A stretch of DNA of 64,000 nt from Dacryopinax spathularia (Eukaryota; Basidiomycota; Dacrymycetes; Dacrymycetales; Dacrymycetaceae): assembly GCA_037974965.1 (NCBI GenBank), contig JBBPFI010000012.1, positions 620,001-684,000 on the forward strand, in the 5' to 3' direction. Below the pieces are notes generated by a model. It was not told where the DNA came from, did not search any database, and was given only the letters and a program-made list of their open reading frames with translations. The position numbers and the translations under genes are program-made. Below, piece after piece: positions 45,860 to 57,815 of this stretch (its first letter is position 1; each line of letters begins with the position of its first letter).

Positions 45860-47896
45860 CGTTTGACGCTTTCGGGGGGTGAGGGTGGTGCGGTTCGGCG
45901 AACGGGAGCGAGAACGGGGAGGTCTTGCTGGTGAGGTGGTAGGGTATCGCGTAATTGATGGTATGAATCGATGATGCCCAAAACGGTGCTGGGCCAAAAC
46001 GTCGTATCGTATCGCGTCAAGATGAGGTAGCGCTGATCCGTTTCGCGTTTTTCAGTGCGGGGTATCAAGTCGGCGTCGCGCAGTTTCTTTCCTCCCGCGA
46101 GTCCTCAGCGTGTATCGATCGTAGTCTAAGGAAGAAAGGGCAGCGCGATCACGCGCGCCCCGGCGGGGAGCAGACGATGAGGAGGAGGGGAGGACGACGA
46201 GGTGCACGCAAAGAGAGACGACGACGACGACGAGGAAGGACACGGACGATAGGCAGCACAGGCAGCACAGGGAGGAACGGCGGAGACGGCGGGCGGAGGG
46301 CGGGTGCAATCGTCTCTCTCTGTGGGCTTCGTGCGCGTTCGTGTCTTTGCCGCTGGAATGTGGGACGGCTCACACATGGTGGGGATGATCAGAGACCATG
46401 GCACACAGAGGCACGCTCAGTGTAAAATGATATTTGCTCCCGGAAAAGAATCAACTTCATTCCACCCCTTTTCTTTCCCCCTGCCTGACCGGCCGACAGA
46501 CAGACCTGACTGGCTGACAAGCCTGACGGGCTTTCGTCACGGCAGAATGAGTGGAAGGCCCGGGTCGAAAGAAAGAAGAGAAGTCAAAAGGAAGGGGGAT
46601 AAGGGTCCTGCCTCGTGCTCTCTCCCTGTGATACAGTGATACAGTGATGCGAATTTGATCGTCGCAAGGCAACGGAGTGGCTATCTCTGGCTGCGTGGGG
46701 AGCGGGTTGGATGCCAGCACCCCCTCTCTCACTTTTGCTCTGCTTTCTCTCCAGCAAACAGTTACACGCTTTCACGTAGCTCGATAAGGACGATCTTACT
46801 CCTCTATCTGGAGAGTTCTGAGGCATTCTCGAGCGTGTGATAGGCAGGCCCGAAGGATGGAATTTTCGGCTGGAAGGATCGGGTGATCTGATTCGATTTT
46901 GATCGGGCCGTGCACGGAGAGCTGGGTCTTTGTCTCTCTTGCGCTGTCTCTCTTCTGCTGCTGTTGTGAAGGCTGGAGCGTGCGACTATGTCTTTGGGCT
47001 GATGTCAGCAAGGATGCTCGTCGTTGGACGACGTCCCTGCTGCCTGAGACAAGATGGGGTGTGAGACTGAGTTGTCTTCATCGTCTTTGCTAGCGGTGGA
47101 ATGGAAGACCAGACGGTCATAGTTGTGGTCCGGGCCGATCGCAACGCCTCGTGTCCGATCAACAACCGTAATATCCCCGTTGTTGGCTGTCACTTCCCAA
47201 CACCGATAAACGGCCTCATTGTTAGGCTGACAACGTGTTGTCAAGCCACAATAGCCTTTTTGGGCCCTTCGTATATGCTGAGCACAGGCCGTTGAGGACT
47301 GCAGCCGCATAGCTCCTCGCTATCTGGCTGACTTACGCCTACACGGAGAGTTATCGAGACATCACCCCCGCAAGTTTCAGACAATCTAACAATGCCAACC
47401 ATTCCAACCCTCTCATCATACCATCCAATCGAGTTCTGGGTCAAAAGAGCCATTCCAGCCCGATCACACCCAAACTGATCGACCACTGATCACCAAATCA
47501 CACAAATCCGAAACATCACGTCCCCCTCACCCAAAAGTGCCTCCTGAGAGTCACGCACGGACAAGCACCGCATTACGCGTCACCGGCCTCCGGTCAGTCC
47601 GCACTTCCGCGTCCGAGTCCGGTGTCCCTACCTGGCCGACCTGCCCACCACTCCTGCCTCCTGTGAGTGAGCCTGTGGACGGCGTCCGGCCTGTGCGTGT
47701 GAGTGGGCGTCGGTGACTTGAGGGCGCTGTTTGCTTGCTGTTTACGTCTATCTTGGGCGAGAGCATCGTGTGAAGAAGCGTGCTCGTCGTCCTTGTTGCT
47801 TTGCTCGCTGTCCCGATCTGCAGTCGCCGGACGCGCCAGCGCGCCTCCCCTCTCTCCTCTCAACTTCTCTTCCTCTAGCGCTCTCCCCGACCCATC
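45860..47896. promoter_or_regulatory. Long divergent promoter region
   Basis: About 2 kb separate the hydrolase and acyltransferase start codons. A run of GAC/GAG triplets (about 46198-46232) and a GTGATACA duplication near 46627-46645 are visible. An upstream in-frame extension of the hydrolase frame reaches about 45997 without ATG. I find no supported gene; long leaders for both genes are possible. Confidence 0.45.
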
Positions 47897-49577
47897 ATGT
47901 CCTCCAAATCCCCCAAATCCCCCAAGTCCCCTCACACCTCCACGCACCCCTCCCAAGTCCCCGCAAGCCAACTACACACCCTCCCCATCTCCGCCCGCCC
48001 CCACCAGTTCAAGTACCGCACCGCCCTCCTCTTCTTCACCCTCTACAACTTCGGCTGCATAACGATCGTCCTCACGCAGTTGTTGGCTTGGCCCTTGTCG
48101 TTGTTTTGGTTCTCGAGGGCTGGGTGGGACTGGGTGGTGGGGTGGACTAAGGGGAGCTTTACGATGCTTAACCGTGCGTTCTTTCTCCCCTCCCTCCCCT
48201 CCCCTCCCCTACACCCTACACGCTCCTCCAAGCCAGTGCAGGGCGCGGCGCTTGCCGGCCCGGCCTGACACGTCCCCTTGCCTCTGGATGAGGATCTCCG
48301 ACTGATGCATGGACGCAGTGTGCATGATCCAGTGGTTCGCGCCCGTCAAGCTCGTCATCACTGCAGATGAAGGGCTAGACCTGGACGAGATCTGTGTGAG
48401 GGACGAGAGGACGGGGGAAGTGAGGGAGTTGAGGTTGCCGAAGAAGTTTGTTTGTATTGCTAATCATCAGGTGAGTACGCGTTTCTCAGCGCTCTCTTGT
48501 TTGGGGGAAAAGGGGGGCGACGCGGGAAATCGCTGGGCTGGGAATGGCAGCTGGGCTGGAAGGGCGAAAGGGTGAAATGGTAGGGAGAGAAGGGGCGGGA
48601 GTTAGGAGAAAAGGGGGGCGATGTGAGAGAGAGCGCTCGCTAACCCCCGCCCTCAGTGCTACCTCGACTGGATGTACCTCTGGTGCACGCTCTCCCTCGC
48701 CCACGCCCACAAGCACCTCTACATAATCCTCATGGACCGCTTCAAATGGATCCCCATCGTCGGGTGGGGCATGCAATTCTACAGATTCATGTTCATCAAG
48801 CGGTCCTGGATCGCCGACCGCGTCTACTTGGGGAGGAAGTTGCTCGAGTTGGGGAAATGGGCCATGAGGGCTGGAGAGCCGTTTGTGCTCATGATTTATC
48901 CGGAGGGGACGCTGGTGAGCGCGGAGACGAGGGCGATTAGTAGGCGGTATGCGGAGAAGATGGCTATTGTGCGTTCCTGTCCCTCTCATCTTATCCCTCC
49001 CTCTCCCTCTCCCTTCACACCATTGTCCCCTGGTACTCTATAGACGGCATGGCAGAGCTCGGCTGACGCCTCGCCACAGCCAGATATGCGCAACATGCTC
49101 CTCCCCCGCTCGACCGGCCTCCTCTTCTGCCTCCGCACCCTCGCACCCTCCATCCCAAACCTCGCCCTAGTAGACTTCACCATAGGCTATGCAGGCATAC
49201 CCGCAGCAGGGTACGGACAAGACTATTACACGCTCCGCTCCGTATTCTTCGCCGGTGTCTCTCCTCCCACCCTGCACCTGCATGTCCGGATGTGGGACGT
49301 CAAAGATCTCCCTCTTGGGGATATGTCAGACCGCACGACAAGAGGGGCAGAAGCGAGCCAGGAAGAGAAAGACCGGTTTGATGCTTGGTTACTGGAAAGA
49401 TGGAGGGAGAAGGATAGATGGATGGATATTTTCTATGAGAAGGGCGAGTTTCCGCAGGGGAAGGGGGGACGGGTGGAGAGGATGTTGGAGGTGGAGGGGT
49501 GGAGGGACGTGGGGCAGGCGTTTTGTTGGGGGATACCTTGGTTGGTTGGGTGGGGGTTTTGGAGGTTCTTTCATTAG
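47897..49577 (+). CDS. PlsC-family lysophospholipid acyltransferase
   Basis: Exons 47897-48173, 48319-48470, 48657-48968 and 49080-49577 encode 412 residues. A Ser/Pro/Lys N-tail (SSKSPKSPKSPHTS) precedes two hydrophobic segments (ALLFFTLYNFGCITIVL and LLAWPLSLFWF). Motif I, with the catalytic His and Asp, is NHQCYLDW across an exon join. Then follow FKWIPIVGWGMQFYRFMFIKR (motif II), VLMIYPEGTLVS (motif III) and LVDFTIGYAGIP (motif IV region). The C-terminus ends with a hydrophobic stretch. The arrangement matches the Cst26/Psi1 and AGPAT5/8 branch, ER or mitochondrial-associated enzymes that acylate lysophosphatidic acid or lysophosphatidylinositol. Exact substrate is not clear. Intron 2 is long for this region (186 nt). 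Confidence 0.92.
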
Positions 49578-49915
49578 TAGTTGGTGGTGAAGACGCGGAC
49601 GGAGGGAATGTATTGAGGTGTGGATCACATTATCATATTGTTGCATTGCTTGTAAGCGGTGAAGGGGGTAACGCAGAAGAACTATAGAGAGACGCATACA
49701 GGATACAGGTGATCGCGGCGGTATCGAAACAATGGTGTAGGCATGTACGACAAAAACACTCACAGCAACTTGGCGTTACTCGCGTCCGGGACAGCGGCGT
49801 ACTCCGAGACATAGGCGCAACACCCTCCACCCCCGCCAAAGAAGGTGCATATATGCGCCTCAACACCTCACTTTCGCCACGCTCCACCTCGCGGGACGTC
49901 CAGAATCGCACTGAC
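49578..49915. other. Convergent 3' flanks with a GCATATATGC copy
   Basis: These 338 bases lie between converging stop codons. The only notable thing is the element at 49844-49864. Confidence 0.5.
49844..49864 (-). repeat. TTGAGGCGCATATATGCACC element
   Basis: On the minus strand this reads GTTGAGGCGCATATATGCACC. It shares TTGAGGCGCATATA with the copy at 50709-50725, so the two flank the small gene 49916-50668, one past its stop and one before its start. Confidence 0.65.
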
Positions 49916-50668
49916 TTACTCCTCCTTCATATCCACAAGCTCCTTAAGCTCCTTGAGGGCCTTCCCCTCACACTTCAGAACCTTCACCAGCCTCTCCCTC
50001 TCCTCCCTCTGCCCCCGGACCCTCTCGCGCAACTTCTCCACCTCCGTGTGGAGCGCGCGAGACTGTTTCGTCAACACCTTCTTCTGGAGATCCGACCAAG
50101 AGTTGCCTCTCTGGAGCTCCTGGATCGACCTGTCTGCCTCTCCGCCGTTGCCGCCTGTGCGGCAACGGGAGGGGTTGTGCCCGTTCCCATTGCCGCCGAG
50201 AATGGTGATCTGCGACTCGGAGCTGCTGGACGTGGGGAGGAGGAGGAGCTCGTCGGCTGAGGACGCGCCGGCGCTGCTGGCGAAAGAGGCATCCTGGAGG
50301 CGGGTGTCGACGACGAGGGACTGGTCGGCCAGGCGTGCGAGGGTGTTCTCTGAGCTGCCGTTGACATGGGCGTTGCCGTTGCCGTTCGTCTCTCCGGTGA
50401 CTTGCGACGTACGAGAGGGGGCTGGGGTGCTGGTCTTGCTTGCATCGGCGAGGAACTTGACCTGCACTTTGCCGTTTCCGTTTGTCAGTGCCGAAGAAGT
50501 CTTCGGACCTAGGACGAAGGAGTTGCCGGACGCCTTGGATGAGGAGGGGAAGAAGTGCATAACCAACTGAGTCAGGCAGATGACCACCGCGATCGCAAAG
50601 CAGGTGCAGGAGAGGAGGATGATCCCGTTGTTCAAGGCGTCCAGCTCGGGCGCGATAGGCAGGGCCAT
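49916..50668 (-). CDS. Single-TM coiled-coil protein of unknown function
   Basis: One exon of 250 residues with an ATG at 50668. A single hydrophobic segment (NNGIILLSCTCFAIAVVICL) near residues 13-32 is followed by a ~130-residue Ser/Asn/Gly-rich linker with NGNG runs. The last ~70 residues are a charged coiled coil (KKVLTKQSRALHTEVEKLRE, RGQREERERLVKVLK). A short luminal N-terminus with a cytosolic coiled-coil tail is likely, resembling a small tether or membrane adaptor. No family is recognised. Confidence 0.75.
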   Translation of the reverse strand: MALPIAPELDALNNGIILLSCTCFAIAVVICLTQLVMHFFPSSSKASGNSFVLGPKTSSALTNGNGKVQVKFLADASKTSTPAPSRTSQVTGETNGNGNAHVNGSSENTLARLADQSLVVDTRLQDASFASSAGASSADELLLLPTSSSSESQITILGGNGNGHNPSRCRTGGNGGEADRSIQELQRGNSWSDLQKKVLTKQSRALHTEVEKLRERVRGQREERERLVKVLKCEGKALKELKELVDMKEE

Positions 50669-50708
50669 GATACTGACGTTGCAAGACCTAAAAGGACGGG
50701 CTGGGCAG

Positions 50709-50725
50709 GTATATGCGCCTCAATT
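50709..50725 (-). repeat. TTGAGGCGCATATAC element upstream of a gene
   Basis: On the minus strand it reads AATTGAGGCGCATATAC, ending 41 nt before the ATG at 50668. The position would suit a core-promoter or leader element. It shares 14 nt with the copy at 49844-49864. Confidence 0.6.
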
Positions 50726-50841
50726 GGCTTATAGCGGAAAGAGAAGGACGTATGCAGCTTCAAGAGCAGACTTGCAGAGTAAAGAACGCGTTATACGGCG
50801 AGAAGGGAGAGGATCGAGTCAAGTCACTAGAAAGCTACTGA

Positions 50842-51294
50842 TCAGTCGACAGGGGGAGCGCGGTCGTTCAGAAGCGTGAGGAGGACGCGAGGAGGACGCG
50901 TTGCGGGGATCGGATCGGAAGGTATAAGAAGGGTGAGGGCGTGGCGGTGTCGCGTTGGGCTTGTTTTCTTCTTGGGGGTTTTGGTCTTGCTCCTGAGGGA
51001 TGTATGAGAAGGGGTGTTGATGAGACTTGGGTGTTTGGAGGCAATGAGGGTGGAGTTGAACGATCGAGAGGTGATGTGAGGCCAGACAGCCGATCGCCGC
51101 CAGTCGTTGGCTGCTGAAACATGGTGGTCAGGGAAAGGGGTGAGTATCGTCAGTGCATGCTTTTGCTGGTCGCCAGAGACATAGCGATCAGGAAGATATG
51201 TCAAGACGGTGACACCGACCAAGACGAGAGGATAGAACACGCCTGTCCGAGCAGCGGAATGCACACCTCCGCAGACTCCGACCGTCAAAGACAT
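50842..51294 (-). CDS. Hypothetical ORF with one hydrophobic segment
   Basis: A 150-codon frame with a true ATG at 51294 begins SLTVGVCGGVHSAARTGVFY and has one hydrophobic stretch (PLVLVGVTVLTYLP) near residues 25-38. The rest is basic and Pro/Thr-rich (KTKTPKKKTSPTRHRH). A splice near GTTTCAG is conceivable. I do not recognise it, and antisense frames overlap, so it may be chance. Confidence 0.3.
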   Translation of the reverse strand: MSLTVGVCGGVHSAARTGVFYPLVLVGVTVLTYLPDRYVSGDQQKHALTILTPFPDHHVSAANDWRRSAVWPHITSRSFNSTLIASKHPSLINTPSHTSLRSKTKTPKKKTSPTRHRHALTLLIPSDPIPATRPPRVLLTLLNDRAPPVD

Positions 51295-51576
51295 TTCGAC
51301 CTTAACGACGACTGTAGGCGCCAGAAGTAGCGGCCGGGTACCCGGTGAACGCAGTCAACGTGCATCATCATTAGGTAGAGTATGTGATGCCATGTAACTT
51401 GCTACAGAGTGGTGGTGTACTTGGAGACGTATGTATCTGGACCAAGGACTTTTCAGCAACCCGAGTCGCTGAAGAGAGTGTCAGTACAAGTTCATCACCA
51501 GATAGGCGTGTACGGCTTACCACCCAGGCTTCCGTCAAAACGGGCGACGAGGCCCCAAACGGCTACGCAACGGATC

Positions 51577-51949
51577 TCATACACCTCCAGCCTGTCTCCG
51601 CGCTTCCTCGACCTTGTTGATGATGAATATGCTCGAGTCGAGGAACCGGTCGACGCAATTCGACAGGCAGCCCTCTTCTGACCGCGAGAACCTGCCGCCG
51701 ATCGAGCCCGTCACGCACCTGGACACAGATGGTCAGTATATGTAGCTGGGTGAAGTGAAAGGTGCAAGAGACGCACTTCTTCCAGCACATGTCCGTCAGC
51801 GTGTGTATGCTGTTCTGGAGTTGAGACCTGGCGCTTTCGCCCTCGATGAAGCTAGCGAGCTCCTTCTACTCAACAGTCGTCAGATCCCGTTACACTCGTT
51901 GACTGCAATAGCAACATACCTCGAGAGCCTCATCTGTTTGCGTCGACAT
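51577..51949 (-). CDS. TIM8: Small Tim chaperone Tim8
   Basis: Exons 51920-51949, 51777-51865 and 51577-51718 give 86 residues, the usual size. The twin CX3C motifs are intact: CWKKC and, after the loop, CLSNC, 20-odd residues apart; flanking sequence (SFIEGESARSQLQNSIHTLT; DRFLDSSIFIINKVEEAR) is typical Tim8/DDP1. The protein works with Tim13 in the mitochondrial intermembrane space as a chaperone for inner-membrane precursors. The second join uses AA|G, and the words GTGCGT occur both at the donor and at the start of the last exon; splicing at the listed sites is the only choice that keeps both CX3C motifs. Confidence 0.95.
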
Positions 51950-52766
51950 ATTGGAGATAGAACGAAGTAATGTGGAAGCTGCTGGTCGTCCGACTTGGTG
52001 CACTGGGCAAGAGGAGCAAAGGGTGCCGAAAGCGCGTAATGCCGACGGAAGCAGAATTTTGCGCCGATCAGCGCTGGATGATCGAAGTCTTCACGCCTGG
52101 AGGACCCTTTCAGAAGCAAGGTGATCGACCGCTCCCGCCGTGGTGGGCTAGCCCGTACAACTTGGGCGGACTGAACCGGGGGTGACACAGGACGACTCAC
52201 TCGCTCTCAACCTCCTCCTTCTGCTCTCCAACATCCCCTCCAACTGTGCACATGCGTGTACTCGCCCGTCTCTCTGTCCTCTGTTCGTCGACATCGTCTG
52301 TACCTCGCGTCCTCCTGCGGAAGCCCGCTTGCTAGGTTGCGGCGAGCGACAACCACACCGTACATCACGCCGTTGGACGGGCCCCAACAGCGAGTGGCGG
52401 AGAATAACGAAACAGGGCGCGGCCCTCTGCATCCTAGAACGAAGTCGCAAGAAGAGTACGACCACCTCGAAAGCCGCCGTTAAAGGCGCGTATATCTGTC
52501 GCAGCTCACTGCTGCAGCCCGGTTTCGGGTTTGAGACCCGTCGAAGCTCGCTCCTATCGCCTTCATCCCACGTACGACGATCAACACCCCCTTATCCGAC
52601 CATCGCGCGAACCCCTTACACTAGAGAAAGCCTCACCATTCAACCGGCCTAGAGCCGTGTATTCACCTTCTCTCTCCCCCTCGTCTTCGGGCTACCTTTC
52701 TGTTCGTATACTGCCGACTTAATCCAATACCCGCCAACATCTAGGCGCATATAAACAGCATACCAT
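51950..52766. promoter_or_regulatory. Divergent promoter region TIM8 / DHX29-like
   Basis: About 817 bases between outward-facing start codons. Frames of up to 156 codons are present without motifs. Near the helicase start lies AGGCGCATATAAAC (52743-52756), a TATA-like form of the recurring element, and AAGGCGCGTATATC lies at about 52484-52497. Confidence 0.5.
52743..52756 (+). promoter_or_regulatory. AGGCGCATATAAAC element before the helicase ATG
   Basis: This copy of the recurring GCGCATATA word continues into TATAAAC and ends 10 nt before the ATG at 52767. It is too close to be a TATA box for a normal leader, unless transcription begins inside the coding region or the leader is very short; a leader element is also possible. 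Confidence 0.45.
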
Positions 52767-55700
52767 ATGGCGAAAAAGAAGAAGACGTCTCTCAAGCCCG
52801 TCGCGCGCGGGTTCGCGACGACCAGCGTGCCGAAGAAGGTCGTCCCGGTCGAGGAGCCTGAGTCTGAGCCCGAGGCGGCCGCTGCTGACGGCGAGAGTCT
52901 GCCAGAAGGTGCGAACGGTCCGAATGGCACTCCTGCCGTGCCTGCGGCGGACGAGTACGACCCTGCAAAGGCCGAGGAGCAGTCTTTGCAGAACTTGGTG
53001 GACAAGCTACAGGAGCGGACGGAGCGAGAAGTCGCCAGGTCGCTCAAGGCAATCGAGTTCGACCGCCGGATGGCCAAGTCCCTGCCTACCATCCCTGCCC
53101 TCTCAACTATCGGTGGCGAAGCAGGCTGGGTCCAACGTGTCTTCCGTCTGCTTGAGGAGCACCCTCCTGCTCAACCTCGTCCTCAGGGCTTGGCAGGCGA
53201 GACGGAGGAGAAGGTGCTCGCGAGGCTTGGGGTGACCTATGGCGTCCTGAGGAGGTTGGGCTTTTCGGAAGAGCGCACGCTCGAGTGCCTCAGAGCTATT
53301 CCAGGGGTCCATCTGGACGAGGCGTTTGACTGGCTGTGGCTGCACTGTGATGAAGAAGAGCTGAATTTCGACAAAGGTGAGCGCATATATCTAGCTTTCT
53401 CGGTCGTTACTGATCAAATGCATGAATAGATGTCGATCAGGACGATCTCAGGTCTTCTGTTTTCCAAACGCCGTCTGGCAGTAACAAATACAAGCGCGCA
53501 CAGACACCGTCTACACCTACACCTAACAAGTCGCTCACGCCTTCCTCCACGGCTGATGTGAGCTCGCTCCTTTCGCCATCCTCAACTGTTGAGAGCACTG
53601 CTGCTTCTTCTACTACTTCTCCCGTTGTGCGCACCAAGGAGATGCCTTCTGTCCCCGCCTCTGCTGGCGACAGCGAAGATGAGAAGGCGGACATCAAGTC
53701 CCGCATCCTTGCCTCTTACGCTTCCGGGAACAATACCGGCTCCGACCTCGACGCCGACCCGCACATAGAGTACGCCAAGATCAAACTAGCGATGCATGAG
53801 CTCTCCGAGCTTCGCAAACAAGACAGTCGGCTCGGCCGGTCTGGCCCACATGGCGACCTGATGAAAGAGCTTCGTGACCGGCTGGACAAGGTCAAGGCGC
53901 ACTATTTCTTCCGCGAGTCGGAGGGAGAGGCGCTCTATCGCGAGGAGAAGGAGAAAGCCGAAGCTCGTGCGCTGGAGGCGAGTCTGAAAGGCCTGGATAT
54001 CGATCCTGAGACGAGCCTTGCGCCTCCGCGGGTCGATAGGGAAGCTAAGAAGGCCGCGAAGAAGGCACAAGGTGAACCGAAGACACCTGCCCAGAAGCCC
54101 AGGGCGTCTAAGAGCCCTGCCGTTACTCCGGCGTCGGAGGAGAAGGCGTCGGGCTCTGAGAGCGAGGAGGGCGGCATGTTCGGAACCATGCTTGACGAGA
54201 TGCCCTCCGAGGAAGTCACCAAGGCTGGCACGGTCGTCCGTATCCGTGACATGGCTCTTCCGAAGCAGAGCGGAGCTCGCGCGCCCAAGCAGCTGCTCTC
54301 CGACGCCGTCCAGAAACAGCCTCGTGGTCGTCATGCCGTCATCTCGTACTACCGCGTCGGTGGGGCGAGTCGGGCCTGCCGGGCAGGTGTCAAGATCCGC
54401 TGGGAAGGCGGTCGCGAGCAGGTCTGGGAGATGGACGATGAAGGATGTCACGACCAGGTTCAAGCTGACAACTTCATCGCCACTGTCGCTCTGCACGGCA
54501 TTGCCTATACACCTCTGGCAGGTTTCGGGGCGTCGAACGCTATCCCAGGGGCGATATCTGCCTTCCGTCTTCTTCCTGCTGGTTTCAGGGATCTGTGGGA
54601 CGAGCTCGAGGCCAAGCGAAAGGAAGACGAAGAAGCTGCCAACCGACGCACATGGGCCGTGCTGCGAGAGATCGCCGAGGCGAAGATGGATTCCTGGGCT
54701 GTCAAGACGACGAGCAAGATTGTCAAGGAAGTCTCGACGCCCGCTGAGGAACTGCCTGGTCATAGGTTTCCTGTTGGGAATGACCTCAATCTGGCTCAGC
54801 TGCAGGCAGGGTTCTTCGCTAGGCAGATGGGACCTGCATATCAGGAGATGCTCGTACGTCACTTACGCAATGGCAGTGAAGCTACTTACTGACTCGAGGG
54901 TAGATGTATCGGAATATGCTTCCTATTGCGCCGTTCCGCACGGTCATTACAGAAACGCTGGAACAGGCTGGTATTCTTGTTCTGAGTGGTGAGACGGGAT
55001 GGTGAGTATCACAATATCAACGGCGGAGTTTTGGTACTGATCCTTTCGCAGCGGCAAGTCTACGCAGGTTCCGACGTTCATCCTCGAGGAACACCTCGCC
55101 GCGGGCAGGCATTGTAAGATCCTCGTGACGGAACCAAGGCGTATTTCCGCCATCTCTCTCGCTCAGCGCGTCTCTAACGAACTGGGTGATCCGCCTGGCA
55201 CCCTCGGCACTTTGGCTTCCTTGGTTGGCTATTCTATCCGACTGGAGAGCAACACTACCAAGAACACCCGTCTCACTTTCGCCACCAATGGTATTGCACT
55301 ACGCATGCTTGAGGGTGGGAGTGGACATGGTGGCAAGGGCACTGCCTTCGACGACATCACCCATATCGTCGTTGACGAAGTCCACGAACGGTCAATCGAA
55401 TCCGATTTCTTGCTTATCGTCATCAAGTCTCTCGTGGAACAGAAGAAGAACATCAAGGTCGTTCTCATGTCCGCTACTCTCGACGCCGAGAAGATTTCTA
55501 ACTTCTTTGGTGGATGTCCTATGATCAGTGTACCTGGTCGAACTTTCCTCGTCGAGGTCGGTTTCTTGGAGGATGCGATCGAGTTCTCTGGTTGGTCAAT
55601 CAAGGAGGGTTCGCCGTATGCCAAGCGAGGTGAGTTCGATCACCCTTTGCAGGTTCATCTTTCTGACTCGATATCCAGGTAATGACAAATATTCTCGTTC

Positions 55701-57815
55701 GGGAAAGCAAGCCAAATTCGAATGGAACGAGGATCTCATGGTGGATGAAGAAGACAGCGATCTACCTGCCGAAAACGGAACTTCTGCTCCAGCGAAAATC
55801 GAACCACGATACTCATCCAGCACCGTGTCGACAATCAACCTCCTCGACGAGCGTGTGATTCCCTACGACCTCATCATTCGCCTTCTGGAACGGCTTTGCT
55901 TTGAAGAGGAAGCTTATATCCCATACTCTGCTGCGGTCCTTGTCTTCATGCCTGGATTAAACGAGATCCGACGGCTGAACGATATGCTGAACGAACATCC
56001 GCTGTTCAGTTTGGAGCATGCCTTCCGAATCTACCCGCTCCACTCTTTGATCTCCAGTGAGGGGCAAACGGCAGTCTTCGACATCCCTCCACCAGGCATG
56101 CGGAAGATCGTTATCGCAACAAACATCGCTGAAACCGGTATTACGATTCCCGATATCACATGCGTCATCGATACTGGGCGACACCGAGAGATGCGCTTCG
56201 ATGAGAAGCGTCAGATTTCGAAGCTCGTCGAATGTTACATCGCCAAGAGTAACGCAAAACAACGCCGTGGCCGTGCCGGTCGAGTACGCGCTGGCTTGTG
56301 TTTCCATCTATTCACCAAACTTCGGTTCGAGACGCAGATGGCCGAACATCCGTTACCAGAGATGATGCGCCTCAGCCTCTCTGATCTGGCTTTGCGGATC
56401 AAAATTCTCAAGGTCGATCTGGGCACGTCTATCCAGGATGTTCTGTCGAAAGCGCTGGATCCACCCTCGCCCGTCAATGTACAGCGTGCCGTCTCTGCCC
56501 TGATAGAGGTGAAAGCTCTAACACCATCGGAAGAGATCACTCCTATGGGCCGCCTGCTCTCCAAGCTACCAACAGATGTGCATCTCGGAAAGTTCCTGCT
56601 AACAGCAGTGCTGTTCCGCTGTCTGGATCCTGCTCTCACTATTGCTGCCGGGTTAAATCTGAAGTCGCCTTTCGTCACTCCTTTTGGTCATGAAGCTGAG
56701 GCGGATAGGGCAAAGCTCGGCTTCAAGATCGGTAAGTAGCTCGTCCTTCTCTAGTCGATGGCGAAGACTGACATAGTACGCAGCTAACTCCGACTTCCTT
56801 ACGCTTCACAATGTCTTCAGCAGTTGGAGGAGGGTGTCGAACAACCCGGGAGGCGCTGTGCGGTCGTTCTGTCGGAAGAACTATCTCAGCTATCCGGTAC
56901 GTCTCCGTCCATGGCGATTGCGACGCCGACTAATATCAGTCCATCTCAGAACCTGCAACAAATTGAAGAGCTGCGTCAACAGTTCCTGAGGTATGCGTTC
57001 TGGAAAGCTTTTGATTGCCACGACTGACGCTTCAACAGCTACCTTGTGGACTCGTCTTTCATTCAAGTAGAATACGGCTACGAAAGGGAGCTAAGCCGGT
57101 AAGTGAATGCTCTGTTGATGCTTGCATGCGCTCATCGCAGCGCAGTGCGCGTTACCATCGGCAGGGTGGCAAGGTACGGTTTGTACCCGTACCTCCTGCA
57201 TACGACGAAAATGGCACGAACTTCGATGTCGTCCACGCTGCCCTTGCAGCCGGGCTCTACCCGAAACTCTTATCTATCGACTCGAGCAATGGCTCGTTGA
57301 AGACGCTCGGCAATGGAGCGCCTGTTTCCATCCATCCCACAAGCGTCAACTTTCGTACGAAAGGGTATGACTATGGCACGAACTATCTGTCATACTTCAC
57401 TCTCATGTAAGTGTCCGGCTATCAGCAAGTGATACGCGGGACTAACGTGGGCTGTGCGCAGGCAATCAAAAAAGCTATACGCTTGGGAAGTAGGTCCGGC
57501 GGACGACGTGGCGCTTCTGCTCCTATGTGGTGACGTGGAGCATAAGGTAAGCAAGTCCCAATGTGCAATTGGCGTTCGATCTCACCCTTCTATCTGTAGT
57601 ACTCCTCTAATAGCGTGTTTCTGGATAAGAAGATCAAGTATCGCGTACCTCCGCGGGCTCTCGTTGCGTTATCCTACCTGCGCGATCACGCAGCAGCGAT
57701 AATCAGCTTGCGCATGCGCGGAAAGGAGATCAGCGAAGAGCAGCAGAAATGGTGGGAATTACTGCTTGACGTCTTGGGCAAGAAGGATGTCGAAAATACC
57801 TCTAATGGCCAGTAG
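52767..57815 (+). CDS. DHX29-like DEAH/RHA helicase
   Basis: Eleven exons (52767-53376, 53430-54853, 54904-55001, 55052-55629, 55679-56731, 56784-56896, 56950-56990, 57039-57098, 57146-57406, 57462-57546, 57600-57815) give 1,512 residues. A basic start and Ala/Glu-rich linker lead to a UBA-like segment (LRRLGFSEERTLECLRAIPG) near residue 165. Motif I SGETGCGKST is restored by splicing near residue 706; then Ia TEPRRISAISLAQR, motif II DEVHER (not DEAH), III MSATLD, V ATNIAETGITIPD, VI QRRGRAGR, and winged-helix, ratchet and OB-fold regions follow. Human DHX29 binds 40S subunits and helps scanning on structured 5' UTRs; this role is inferred. The relation to fungal Ucp12 is an alternative name for the same group. 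Intron 1 carries a GCGCATATATC copy just after the donor. Confidence 0.92.
53379..53391 (+). repeat. GAGCGCATATATC element in an intron
   Basis: It overlaps the GTGAGC donor of intron 1 of the DHX29-like gene (53377-53429). Confidence 0.5.

Noticed and set aside
53786-54862. 358-codon antisense frame in the DHX29-like gene
   Set aside because: The sense frame is continuous with helicase exons; the antisense product has no recognisable feature.
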